Under the pieces are notes generated by a model. It saw nothing but the letters and a program-made list of their open reading frames with translations. It was not told the origin of the DNA and ran no database searches. Position numbers and translations under genes: made by a program. From contig DASUXA010000107.1 in assembly GCA_036378155.1 (NCBI GenBank), positions 1 to 37,246 on the forward strand: 37,246 bases of DNA, given 5' to 3'. Source of the stretch: DASUXA01 sp036378155. Its GTDB lineage: Bacteria; Actinomycetota; Actinomycetes; Mycobacteriales; Micromonosporaceae. Positions within the stretch are counted from its first letter, which is position 1. The number at the start of each line of letters is the position of its first letter. This document shows, piece by piece, positions 7,822-15,586 of this stretch.

Positions 7822-8468
7822 GCGCCCTCGACCACCTGACGGTCCTGCTGCGAGGCGTACCGATGACGCTCGCAGTCACGGCGGGCGCGCTGGCGCTGGG
7901 CGCGGTACTCGGGCTGCCGGTGATGCTGCTGGCGACCCGCTCGCCGTGGCGACCGGTACGGGGTGCCGTCCGGCTGGTCGTCGACCTGGTCCGCGGCGTA
8001 CCGCCGATCGTGTGGATCTTCATCTTGTACTACGGGCTCGCCGAACACGTCGTCCGCCTGGAACCGCTGACCGCGTCGATCCTCGGCCTCGGGCTGATCT
8101 CTAGTGCCCACCTCGCCGAGGTGTACCGGTCGGGAATCCTCAGCGTCGACGCCGGGCAGTGGGCCGCCGCGCGCGCCCTCGGGCTGGGCGAGGCGCGACT
8201 GTTCGTCGACGTGATCGCCCCGCAGGCGCTGCGCATCGCGGTACCACCGGCGGCGACGTTCGCGCTGAACCTGCTCAAGGACTCGGCGATCGCGTCGGTG
8301 CTCGGCGTGACCGACGTCGCGTACCAGGCGAACCACGAGGCGCAGACGTCGTTCGACACGTTGACGCTGTATCTGCTCGCCGGCGTCCTGTACATCGTGC
8401 TGGGTCTGCCGATGGCGGTGTTGTCCCGTCGGGTGGACCGACGGCTGAGCGCGGGGCTGGCCCGATGA
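7818..8468 (+). CDS. Polar amino acid ABC importer, permease 1
   Basis: A 216-residue His/Glu-type permease with about five membrane segments. The cytoplasmic EAA loop is QWAAARALGLGEARLFVDVIAPQ followed by ALRIAVPP, which contacts the ATPase. The start codon overlaps the ATPase stop (ATGA) and its own stop overlaps the next permease start in the same way. With the second permease it would form a heterodimeric channel, as in HisQM or GltJK. Substrate specificity cannot be read from the permease. Confidence 0.9.
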   Translation: MSALDHLTVLLRGVPMTLAVTAGALALGAVLGLPVMLLATRSPWRPVRGAVRLVVDLVRGVPPIVWIFILYYGLAEHVVRLEPLTASILGLGLISSAHLAEVYRSGILSVDAGQWAAARALGLGEARLFVDVIAPQALRIAVPPAATFALNLLKDSAIASVLGVTDVAYQANHEAQTSFDTLTLYLLAGVLYIVLGLPMAVLSRRVDRRLSAGLAR

Positions 8469-9127
8469 GCCTCGGGTTCCTCACCGACTGGGCGCACCAG
8501 TTGCCGATCCTGCTCGACGGTCTGCGCACCAGCCTGGCGCTGACCGTGGTCAGTCTGCTCGTCGGGCTGCCGCTGAGCCTGGCGTTCGCGCTGGCGGTGC
8601 TGTCCCGGCGGACGGCAGTACGGCTGCCGGCGCTGGCGGTCGTGGAGTTCGGGCGCGGAGTGCCGGCATTGGTCATGCTGCAACTCGTCTACTTCGGGCT
8701 GCCCCAGGTGAAGCTGAGTCTGGAATCGTTCGCCGCGGCGGCGGTCGGTCTCGGCTACGTGTCCGGCGCGTACATGAGCGAGATCGTCCGCGCCGGGCTG
8801 CGCGCGGTCCCCGCCGGTCAGTTCGAGGCGGCGCGCGCCAGCGGATTGAACCTGATCGACGAGTACCGGTACGTCGTCCTGCCGCAGGCGCTGCGGATCG
8901 CCCTGCCACCGCTGCTGGGCTTCGCGATCGTGCTGTTCCAGGCGACCTCGCTGGCGTTCGCCGTCGCGGTGCCGGAACTGCTGAGCAAGGCGTATGCGGT
9001 GGGATCGGCCACCTTCGGCTACCTCGAAGTGCTCAGCCTCGCCGGAATCGTCTACGCCGCCGTCGTCGTCCCGTCAGCCATCGGGGTCCGCGCCCTGGAA
9101 CGCCGCCTGTCCCGCTTGTCGACCTGA
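8465..9127 (+). CDS. Polar amino acid ABC importer, permease 2
   Basis: A 220-residue partner of the upstream permease, with about five membrane helices. Its EAA loop is QFEAARASGLNLIDEYRYVV, then LPQALRIALPP. ATG 8465 lies in the ATGA overlap with permease 1. The internal FGRGVPALVMLQLVYFGLP matches the conserved RGxPxLVQL phrase of this family. It is followed after 39 bp by the binding lipoprotein gene, completing the system. Confidence 0.9.
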   Translation: MSLGFLTDWAHQLPILLDGLRTSLALTVVSLLVGLPLSLAFALAVLSRRTAVRLPALAVVEFGRGVPALVMLQLVYFGLPQVKLSLESFAAAAVGLGYVSGAYMSEIVRAGLRAVPAGQFEAARASGLNLIDEYRYVVLPQALRIALPPLLGFAIVLFQATSLAFAVAVPELLSKAYAVGSATFGYLEVLSLAGIVYAAVVVPSAIGVRALERRLSRLST

Positions 9128-9166
9128 GTCACCGCCACATCGCCAGCACCGCACACGGAGGGGTCC

Positions 9167-10015
9167 ATGTCCCGCACGCTCGCCGCGCTCGCCGCAGCCA
9201 TGCTCGCCTCGGTCGCCCTGTCCGGCTGCAGCACCGGCACGGGTACCGGCACCGTCGCCGCCGACTGCACGCCACGGCACAGCTTCCACACCCTGACCAA
9301 GGGGACGCTGACCGTGTCGACGTACACGTACGCCCCCGCGACCATCGTCAAGGGCGGCGACCTCGGAGGCGTCGAGGGCGGACTGCTCAAACAGATCGCG
9401 CAGTGGGAATGCGTGCGCCTGAAGATCCTCGAGCAGGCGCCCGCGGGTGTGATCCCGGCGGTGCAGTCCGGGCGGGCGGATCTCGCCGCCGGTTCGTGGT
9501 ACCGCACCCAGAAGCGCGCCGACGTGCTCAACCTGACCGACCCGATCTACACCGACAACATGGTGTTCGTGTCGAAGGACGGCGCGATCGGGACAGTCGA
9601 CGACCTGAAGGGCAAGCGGGTCGGCACGTTCGAGGGCAACCTGTGGAACGCCGATCTGCAGGCACTGCTCGGTGACGCGTTGAAGATCTACGCGGGGGAG
9701 TCGGAGACGTTCCGCGACCTCAAGGCGGGCCGGATCGACGTGGCGGTCGACGGCGCGGGCGGGTCCACCAACATGATCAAGCTGCTGGGGCTGACCGGCT
9801 ACCAGATGGCGACGCCGCCGGCGGACCCGGCGGTCAAGGCGACAACGAACCCAGGTCAGATCGGCTGGCCCAACACGAAGAGCAATACCGCGCTCAACGC
9901 CGCCCTCAACGACGACATCGCCCAGTTGCGGTCCAGCGGCGAGGTGGCGAGGCTGCTCAAGCAGTACGGGTATCCGGACAGCGCCGCGACCGTCGGACCG
10001 CCGAGCCTGCTCTGA
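9167..10015 (+). CDS. Polar amino acid ABC importer, substrate-binding lipoprotein (SBP family 3)
   Basis: A 282-residue lipoprotein that captures the substrate outside the membrane. The signal peptide ends in the lipobox LSGC (Cys21), followed by a Gly/Thr linker. The mature protein has the two-lobed family 3 pattern: GTLTVSTYTYAPATIV, then GGLLKQIAQWE, the hinge region with AVQSGRADLAAGSWYRTQKRA, and later LKGKRVGTFEGN and LKAGRIDVAVDGAG. The YRTQKR segment stands where family members usually have a TxxR substrate carboxylate clamp (T-Q-K-R). Start ATG 9167 follows GGAGG (9158-9162). Last gene of the operon, closed by a strong hairpin. Confidence 0.88.
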   Translation: MSRTLAALAAAMLASVALSGCSTGTGTGTVAADCTPRHSFHTLTKGTLTVSTYTYAPATIVKGGDLGGVEGGLLKQIAQWECVRLKILEQAPAGVIPAVQSGRADLAAGSWYRTQKRADVLNLTDPIYTDNMVFVSKDGAIGTVDDLKGKRVGTFEGNLWNADLQALLGDALKIYAGESETFRDLKAGRIDVAVDGAGGSTNMIKLLGLTGYQMATPPADPAVKATTNPGQIGWPNTKSNTALNAALNDDIAQLRSSGEVARLLKQYGYPDSAATVGPPSLL

Positions 10016-10018
10016 CAC

Positions 10019-10056
10019 CGGTGGGGGCCTGGTCGCACGCAACCAGGCCCCCACCG
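10019..10056 (+). terminator. Hairpin terminator after the amino acid importer operon
   Basis: A 15-bp perfect stem (10019-10033 against 10042-10056, arm CGGTGGGGGCCTGGT) with an 8-base loop begins 4 bases after the stop codon. Confidence 0.85.
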
Positions 10057-10070
10057 CACCGCTGCGGTCA

Positions 10071-10391
10071 GGCGGCGGTACCGGCGAAGTACTGGTCGCG
10101 GCGTTGAACACGCTCGGCGGCATCCGGGCCGGGCTCGGCGACGCTCAGGTCGCGCGGCGCTGCCACGACCGGGCGCTTCGGATCGTCCGCGATCTCGGTG
10201 ACCGCCATCTGGAGGCGCAGACCCTGCTGGACCGGGCGTGGACCGGCGTCCGGCTGGGCGAGCCGCGACGCGCCGCGACGCTGGTACGTGAGGCGCAGGC
10301 GATCATCGTGGAGGTCCGGGCGGTATCGCTGGAGAGCCGGGCGGGCGCGCTCGTCGACGCGATCGGTGCGGCGTCCGAGGGGGCGTCGAGG
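10071..10391 (+). pseudogene. Decayed fragment of a TPR protein (SARP/AfsR-type C-terminus)
   Basis: In frame, the stretch reads as two to three TPR-like helix pairs: LNTLGGIRAGLGDAQVARRC, HDRALRIVRDLGDRHLEAQ and AWTGVRLGEPRRAATLVREA. This is the kind of sequence found near the C-terminus of SARP/AfsR-type regulators. There is no N-terminal part, no convincing start and no stop at a domain edge; after about 10391 the frame degenerates into Arg/Ser-rich noise before joining the STAS gene. I read it as a gene remnant rather than an N-terminal extension of the STAS protein. Confidence 0.45.
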
Positions 10392-10592
10392 CGAGCGGCT
10401 GCGCCGGCCGGTCGTCGCGTGTCGCGCGGAGTTCGCGGCTCCCACGGCGTAGCTTCCGCCCATCGGCGTAGGTTCCGCCCGTGCGGGGCGCAAGTCCACG
10501 GAAACCGCTGCAGCACCTGCGTGCCAGCGGGGGCGCGGATATGGTGCCCTACTAGAGTCGGTGTCGTACGACGTCGGCAGGGGGGAGACAGG
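10392..10592 (+). other. Gene-free stretch upstream of the STAS gene, with a 19-bp direct repeat
   Basis: Apart from the TPR fragment, 10057-10592 holds no intact gene. Two adjacent 19-bp copies lie at 10445-10463 and 10464-10482 (CGGCGTAGCTTCCGCCCAT, with three differences in copy two), and a small palindrome GTCGTACGAC lies at 10563-10572. These may belong to the promoter region of the STAS gene. I see no RNA gene here. Confidence 0.4.
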
Positions 10593-10931
10593 GTGGAGGT
10601 CTCGGTGTCCAGCCAGCGACGGGGCAGCGTCCTCACCGTCGCCGTGGCCGGCGAAGTCGATCTCGCTACCTGCCCGACCGTCGAGGACGCGATCAACGAC
10701 GCGATCGCCGGGGACGGCGTGACCAGTGTGCAGGTCGAACTGTCGGAGGTGACGTTCCTCGACTCCTCGGGCATCGCGCTGCTGCTGCGAGGCCGCCGTA
10801 ACGCCGACGGACGTGGGGTGGCGTACCGGGTGACCGGCGCGCGCGGCATCACCCAGGAGGTACTGGTGATCACGGGTGTGTGGGCGCACCTGTCCGGGGA
10901 CACCGGTAACCGGCAACCGACGGTATCGTGA
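10593..10931 (+). CDS. STAS-domain anti-sigma factor antagonist
   Basis: A 112-residue single STAS domain protein of the RsbV/SpoIIAA/BldG type. In partner switching, the unphosphorylated form binds an anti-sigma kinase and frees a sigma factor. The phosphorylation loop is FLDSSGIALLL, with DSSG at 57-60; Ser58 is the expected phosphosite. The N-terminus (VLTVAVAGEVDLATCP) is the usual first beta-strand pair. GTG 10593 is chosen for the GGGGGAG ribosome site 6 bp upstream and because the family starts here. A SpoIIE-type phosphatase 76 bp downstream is the obvious partner that would dephosphorylate it; no RsbW-type kinase is adjacent. Confidence 0.9.
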   Translation: MEVSVSSQRRGSVLTVAVAGEVDLATCPTVEDAINDAIAGDGVTSVQVELSEVTFLDSSGIALLLRGRRNADGRGVAYRVTGARGITQEVLVITGVWAHLSGDTGNRQPTVS

Positions 10932-11007
10932 CGATGGTGTCGTTAGCGGGACGCAGCGCCCCGATTCGCCTTCTGCGCCCCTGCCACGTCGTGCCGGGGA
11001 GACCACG

Positions 11008-12210
11008 GTGAGCGGAGCCGTCACGCAGGAGGGCGGCGAGCGGCTGCGTCAACTCCTGGCGCTCACCGACGCCGCCCTGTCCCGGTACGACGTCGAGGAG
11101 TTGCTCGCCGAACTCGTCGCTCGCACCCGTGACTTGATGGGGACCGACACCGCGGCGATCCTGCTGCTCGACCCGTCCGGGCGTGAGCTGGTCGCCACGG
11201 CGGCGAGCGGGCTGGAGGAAGAGGTACGCCAGGGCGTGCGCGTCCCGGTCGGCGAGGGGTTCGCCGGAACCATCGCCGCGACCGGTCAGCCGCTCGTCCT
11301 CGATCACATCGACCGTTCCACGGTGTCCAACCGGATCCTGATCGACGAAAACCTGATCGTGATGGCCGGGGTGCCGATCAGCGCGTCCGGGCGGCTGCTG
11401 GGCGTACTGCACGTGGGCAGTCGCGCTCCGCGCCGGTTCGGCGACCACGAGATCGAGTTGCTGCGTCTGGTGGCGGACCGGGCCGGGGTCGCCGCCCAGG
11501 CCCGCATCTCCCGGCTGGAACGGCAGACGACCGTCGCGCTGCAGCGCAGCCTGCTTCCCGCCCGCCCGCCGGAGATCGACGGGTTCGATGTCGCCGCCCG
11601 GTACGTGCCGGGTGCCGAGGTGGGCATCGGCGGTGACTGGTACGACCTGTTCGCGCTGCCGAGCGGGCATGTCGGCGTGGTGATCGGCGACGTGGCCGGC
11701 AACGGGCTGCGGGCGGCGGTTGTCATGGGCCGTATGCGCAGCGCCCTGCGCTCGTACGCGCTGGAGACGACCGACCCGGCGGACGTGCTGACCCGCCTGG
11801 ACCGCAAGATCCAGTTCTTCGAGCCGAACGCGATGGCGACCGTGTCGTACGCCGTGATCGACCCGGAGCGCACCACGATCACGGTGTCGCTGGCGGGACA
11901 CCTCGCGCCGATCATGCTCGACGCCGAGGGGAACCCGTGGCCCATGGACGCCGTGGTCGACTTTCCCGTCGGGGCGTACCCTGAGCCGCCCAGAAGGTCC
12001 ACTACCACGGCACTGCCGCACGCCCTGCTGTTCTACACCGACGGGCTGGTCGAACGCCGTGGCCGGCCGATCGGTGCCGGGATCGCGAATCTGCTCGCCG
12101 TGCTCGGGCGCGGCTCCGCCGACGACCTGTGCGCTCACGCCATGACGCTGCTGCACCGCGAGCCCGCAACCGACGACATCGCTCTGATCGCGTTACGTCG
12201 AACAACGTGA
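11008..12210 (+). CDS. GAF-PP2C (SpoIIE/RsbU-type) protein phosphatase
   Basis: A 400-residue soluble phosphatase. A GAF sensor spans about residues 20-165 (ELVARTRDLMGTDTAAILLL ... VPVGEGFAGTIAATGQP ... GVPISASGRLLGVLHVG). After a short coiled linker (ISRLERQTTVALQRSLLP) comes the SpoIIE PP2C domain, with metal-binding Asp residues in GIGGDWYDLF, VVIGDVAGNGL, LLFYTDGLVERRG and EPATDDIALI. GTG 11008 follows GGGGAGA. It probably dephosphorylates the STAS protein encoded just upstream and so activates a sigma factor. The GAF domain would make this respond to a small ligand or redox signal that cannot be named from sequence. Confidence 0.92.
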   Translation: MSGAVTQEGGERLRQLLALTDAALSRYDVEELLAELVARTRDLMGTDTAAILLLDPSGRELVATAASGLEEEVRQGVRVPVGEGFAGTIAATGQPLVLDHIDRSTVSNRILIDENLIVMAGVPISASGRLLGVLHVGSRAPRRFGDHEIELLRLVADRAGVAAQARISRLERQTTVALQRSLLPARPPEIDGFDVAARYVPGAEVGIGGDWYDLFALPSGHVGVVIGDVAGNGLRAAVVMGRMRSALRSYALETTDPADVLTRLDRKIQFFEPNAMATVSYAVIDPERTTITVSLAGHLAPIMLDAEGNPWPMDAVVDFPVGAYPEPPRRSTTTALPHALLFYTDGLVERRGRPIGAGIANLLAVLGRGSADDLCAHAMTLLHREPATDDIALIALRRTT

Positions 12211-12219
12211 GCAGGGACT

Positions 12220-12249
12220 GGTCCGCCCCCGGCGTGCCGGGGGCGGACC
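12220..12249. terminator. Bidirectional hairpin terminator
   Basis: A stem of 13 bp (GGTCCGCCCCCGG against CCGGGGGCGGACC) with a 4-base loop lies between the convergent phosphatase and amidase genes. Confidence 0.85.
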
Positions 12250-12255
12250 GACAGC

Positions 12256-13392
12256 TCACTGTCCGTAGTCGAACGCCGAGCGGACCGATCCGCCGACGAC
12301 CGCGCACCAGGTGTCCACGTCGACCTTGCCGGTGGGTTCCAACCCGTGCAGGCGCTGCATGTCCTGCACCGCCTTCATCGTCGCGGTGTCGTACTCGCCG
12401 CTGACCGCGACCTCGGGGTACCCCTTGCGGCTGAGCATGTACTGCACCGCCTTGACGGGCAGCCCGGTGGCGGTGTTGTCCAGCTCCGGCACCAGCGCTT
12501 CCCAGGTCGCCGTGTCGAACGTCGCGTCGGGGTCGACGGGGATGCCGTGGCTGGCCTGGAAGTCGGCGACCGCCGCGTTCATGTCGTACCCGAAGTCGCC
12601 GTTCGGGGTGAGCGGGTACCCGAGATCGGCCAGCAGGTACTGGGCGACCTGGACCACCGGCGAGTCGACGAACCGCCAGATGTCCGGCCAGCGCCGCTTC
12701 GGGATGTCCTTGTGCGCGATGTCGAGCACCGCCGCGACCCGGGACCGGATCATCGGGAACTGGCGGTAGAACGCGACGCCGGGGCAGTCGGTCACCCGGA
12801 AGTCCCAGTGTCCGAAGATGTCCCACGGCTTGAGGCGGAACTGCACGCACACCGTCGCGCACAGTTTCACCAGCGAGTCGAGCAGCGCCTGCGGCGGGGT
12901 TTCGGTGATGTAGGTGCCCTCGTTCTCGATGCCGATGGCGTTGCCGTTCTCGCCGGGGCAGTGCGCCGCGATGACCTGGTGCTCGCCGACCTCGAGGGTT
13001 TCCAGGCTGCGGTGCCGGCCTTCCAGCACGTACCCGCCGCGGCTGACGGTGAAGTGCTGCCCGGTGTCCGCCCAGCCGTTGATGTCCATGTGCAGGTGCT
13101 GGCAGTCCCGCGCCAACTGCATCGCGTGCTCGCGCGAGTAGTCGGCGACGTTCGGGAACGCCATGTGGTGGAGAATGATCTTGTTCGTGGTGTTGCCCGT
13201 GATGCGGATGGGGGATGCCGGCGGACGGGCGCCCCAGGTGTCGCAGTCGATGATCCAGGGGAATTCGGCGCTCGGGGTCGCGCCGGCGGGCTCGGCGGTG
13301 GCGAGCTCGGTGCCGACCACGGCGGCGGTCGCTGCGCCCAGGGCGACTTTGAACAGCGTGCGGCGGTCGACTTCGTGCTGGTAGAAGGCCAT
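12256..13392 (-). CDS. Tat-exported N-acetylmuramoyl-L-alanine amidase with two peptidoglycan-binding domains
   Basis: A 378-residue cell wall hydrolase cutting the amide bond between MurNAc and L-Ala. The twin-arginine signal is DRRTLFKVALGAATAAVVGT, ending near AGA. The amidase_2/PGRP domain spans about residues 45-215: DTWGARPP, KIILHHMA with the first zinc His, GHWDFRVTDCPG with the second His and the Cys ligand. Two PG_binding_1 repeats follow (VAQYLLADLGYPLTPNGDFG and VQYMLSRKGYPEVAVSGEYD). ATG 13392 is chosen because it places the Tat motif ten residues in; longer upstream starts would bury the signal. Divergent from the prolyl oligopeptidase by 179 bp. Similar proteins act in growth, spore germination or turnover of self or rival walls. 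Confidence 0.9.
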   Translation of the reverse strand: MAFYQHEVDRRTLFKVALGAATAAVVGTELATAEPAGATPSAEFPWIIDCDTWGARPPASPIRITGNTTNKIILHHMAFPNVADYSREHAMQLARDCQHLHMDINGWADTGQHFTVSRGGYVLEGRHRSLETLEVGEHQVIAAHCPGENGNAIGIENEGTYITETPPQALLDSLVKLCATVCVQFRLKPWDIFGHWDFRVTDCPGVAFYRQFPMIRSRVAAVLDIAHKDIPKRRWPDIWRFVDSPVVQVAQYLLADLGYPLTPNGDFGYDMNAAVADFQASHGIPVDPDATFDTATWEALVPELDNTATGLPVKAVQYMLSRKGYPEVAVSGEYDTATMKAVQDMQRLHGLEPTGKVDVDTWCAVVGGSVRSAFDYGQ

Positions 13393-13571
13393 GGCAGCTC
13401 TTTCGGGTAGGGGGAGGTGCGACGGAACTCTTCGTTCGGCTGGCAGTCGCGCGAAGAATATTTCCGGGCACATCGGCGTGGCAAGATGCGATCGGGCATT
13501 CACGACGGTGCGGAAGTGCCGATATCCGGGCGGTCTTCATCGACGTGCGCCCGGCAGGCAGACTGACGGGC

Positions 13572-15581
13572 ATGACGGATGCGAGCGACGACCCGTACCA
13601 GTGGCTGGAGGATGTCGACGGTGACGCCGCGCTGAGCTGGGTGCGCGACCACAACGCGGTGACCCTGACCAACCTCGCCGGCAGCGACCGCTTCGCGGGG
13701 CTTCGCGACGAACTGCGGCAGGTGCTCGACGCCGACGAGCGGATTCCGTTGGTGAGCTGGCACGGCGAGTACCTGTACAACCTGTGGCGGGACGCGACGC
13801 ACCCGCGCGGTCTGTGGCGGCGCACCACGCTCGCGGAGTACCGCAAACCCGAGCCGGACTGGCAGATCCTGGTGGACCTCGACGCGCTCGCCGCCGAGGA
13901 GGGCGAGAACTGGGTGTGGCAGGAGGTCGCCATGCTGCACCCGGAGGACCGCCGCTGCCTGATCAGCCTGTCTCGCGGCGGTGCCGACGCCCACGTGGTC
14001 CGCGAGTTCGACCTGGACACCCGGGCGTTCGTCGGCGACGGATTCACCCTGCCCGAAGCCAAGTCGAGGGTGGGCTGGATCGACATCGACCACATCTGGG
14101 TCGGTACCGACTTCGGACCCGGATCGCTGACGAGTTCGGGGTACCCGAGGATCGTCAAGCGCTGGCGGCGCGGCACCCCGCTGTCCGAGGCGACGCTCGT
14201 GTACCAGGCGGAACCGGACGATCTCGCGGCTCACGCCTGGCGTGACCCGACGTCCGGGCGGGACTTCGTCGAACGGGTCGTCGACTTCTTCCACCAGGAG
14301 GTGTTCACCCTCTTCGACGGCGCACTGATCCGGGTGGACGTACCGATGGACGCGGACATCGACACGCACGCCGGCTGGCTGCTGATCCGGCTGCGGTCGC
14401 CGTGGTCGGTCGGCGGCGCGACCCATCCGGTGGGCGCGCTGCTGGTCGCCCGGCTCGACGCCTTCCTCGCCGGGGACCGCGACCTGGAGGTGCTGTTCGC
14501 GCCGGCACCGGACAGCGCGCTGCGCGGGCACCACTGGACCCGGCGGCATCTGATCCTCGACGTGCTCGTCGACGTGCGGACGCGACTGCTGGTGCTGACA
14601 CCGGACGCCGGCGGTTGGCGCACCGAGGCGCTCCCCGACGTCGGACACGTCAGCGCCATGGTCACCGACCGTCACCACGGCGACGGATACCTGCTGCACT
14701 GCGAGGGCTTCCTGCAACCGCCGTCCGTGCGCCTCGGCACGGCGGGCGACAACGCGGCGACCGAACCGGTACGCGACACCGTCGCCTTCTTCGACACGTC
14801 CGGGCTGCAGGTACGGCAGTTCTTCGCCACCTCCGCCGACGGCACGCGGGTGCCGTACTTCGTGGTCGGCGCGCCCGACGCCGGACCGGGTCCGACGCTG
14901 ATGACCGGGTACGGCGGCTTCGAGGTCGCGCGCACCCCGGTGTACGAGTCGATGATCGGGCGGGGCTGGCTGGCTCGGGGCGGCAGGTACGTGCTGGCGA
15001 ACATCCGCGGCGGCGGGGAGTACGGACCGGCGTGGCACCACGCCGCGATGCGGGAGAACCGCCCTCGGGCGTACGAGGATTTCGCCGCCGTCGCGGAGGA
15101 CCTGGTGGCGCGGGGCGTGACGACCAGCGACCAGCTCGGCGCCGAGGGGCGCAGCAACGGCGGACTGCTGATGGGGGTGATGCTCACCCGGTACCCGCAC
15201 CTGTTCGGCGCCCTCGCCGTCGGCGTGCCGTTGCTGGACATGCGCCGGTACCACCGGCTGCTCGCCGGCGCCTCGTGGATGGCCGAGTACGGCAACCCGG
15301 ACGAGGAATCCGACTGGGCGTACCTGAAGCTGTACTCGCCGTACCAGAACGTCCAGCCTGCTCGGCGGTACCCGCCGGTGCTGCTGTACACCTCGACCCG
15401 CGACGACCGGGTCCATCCGGGGCACGCGCGGAAGATGGCGGCGCGGCTGGAGGAGTACGGCTACGACGTGACCTTCCACGAGAACATCGAGGGCGGTCAC
15501 GGCGGCGCGGCGGACAACGAGCAACTGGCGTTCCAGCGGGCGCTCATCCTCGACTTCTTCTGGCGGCGACTGGCTGGCTGA
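13572..15581 (+). CDS. Prolyl oligopeptidase family serine peptidase (S9A)
   Basis: A 669-residue cytoplasmic peptidase cutting short peptides, typically after Pro. The N-terminus DPYQWLEDVDGDAALSWV is the family's opening phrase. A beta-propeller covers about residues 70-390 and the alpha/beta hydrolase domain runs from about 400 to the end. Catalytic residues are Ser528 (GRSNGGLLMG), the Asp in RDDRVHPGHARK (611-612) and His643 (EGGHGG). The segment ANIRGGGEYGPAWH supplies the oxyanion site. There is no signal peptide. ATG 13572 starts directly on the family N-terminus. It ends 5 bp from the convergent membrane protein gene with no room for a separate terminator. Confidence 0.92.
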   Translation: MTDASDDPYQWLEDVDGDAALSWVRDHNAVTLTNLAGSDRFAGLRDELRQVLDADERIPLVSWHGEYLYNLWRDATHPRGLWRRTTLAEYRKPEPDWQILVDLDALAAEEGENWVWQEVAMLHPEDRRCLISLSRGGADAHVVREFDLDTRAFVGDGFTLPEAKSRVGWIDIDHIWVGTDFGPGSLTSSGYPRIVKRWRRGTPLSEATLVYQAEPDDLAAHAWRDPTSGRDFVERVVDFFHQEVFTLFDGALIRVDVPMDADIDTHAGWLLIRLRSPWSVGGATHPVGALLVARLDAFLAGDRDLEVLFAPAPDSALRGHHWTRRHLILDVLVDVRTRLLVLTPDAGGWRTEALPDVGHVSAMVTDRHHGDGYLLHCEGFLQPPSVRLGTAGDNAATEPVRDTVAFFDTSGLQVRQFFATSADGTRVPYFVVGAPDAGPGPTLMTGYGGFEVARTPVYESMIGRGWLARGGRYVLANIRGGGEYGPAWHHAAMRENRPRAYEDFAAVAEDLVARGVTTSDQLGAEGRSNGGLLMGVMLTRYPHLFGALAVGVPLLDMRRYHRLLAGASWMAEYGNPDEESDWAYLKLYSPYQNVQPARRYPPVLLYTSTRDDRVHPGHARKMAARLEEYGYDVTFHENIEGGHGGAADNEQLAFQRALILDFFWRRLAG

Positions 15582-15586
15582 CCGGG

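Noticed and set aside
10104..10592. N-terminal extension of the STAS protein to 275 residues
   Set aside because: The extension mixes a TPR fragment with Arg/Ser-rich noise; a good ribosome site and the family start are at 10593.
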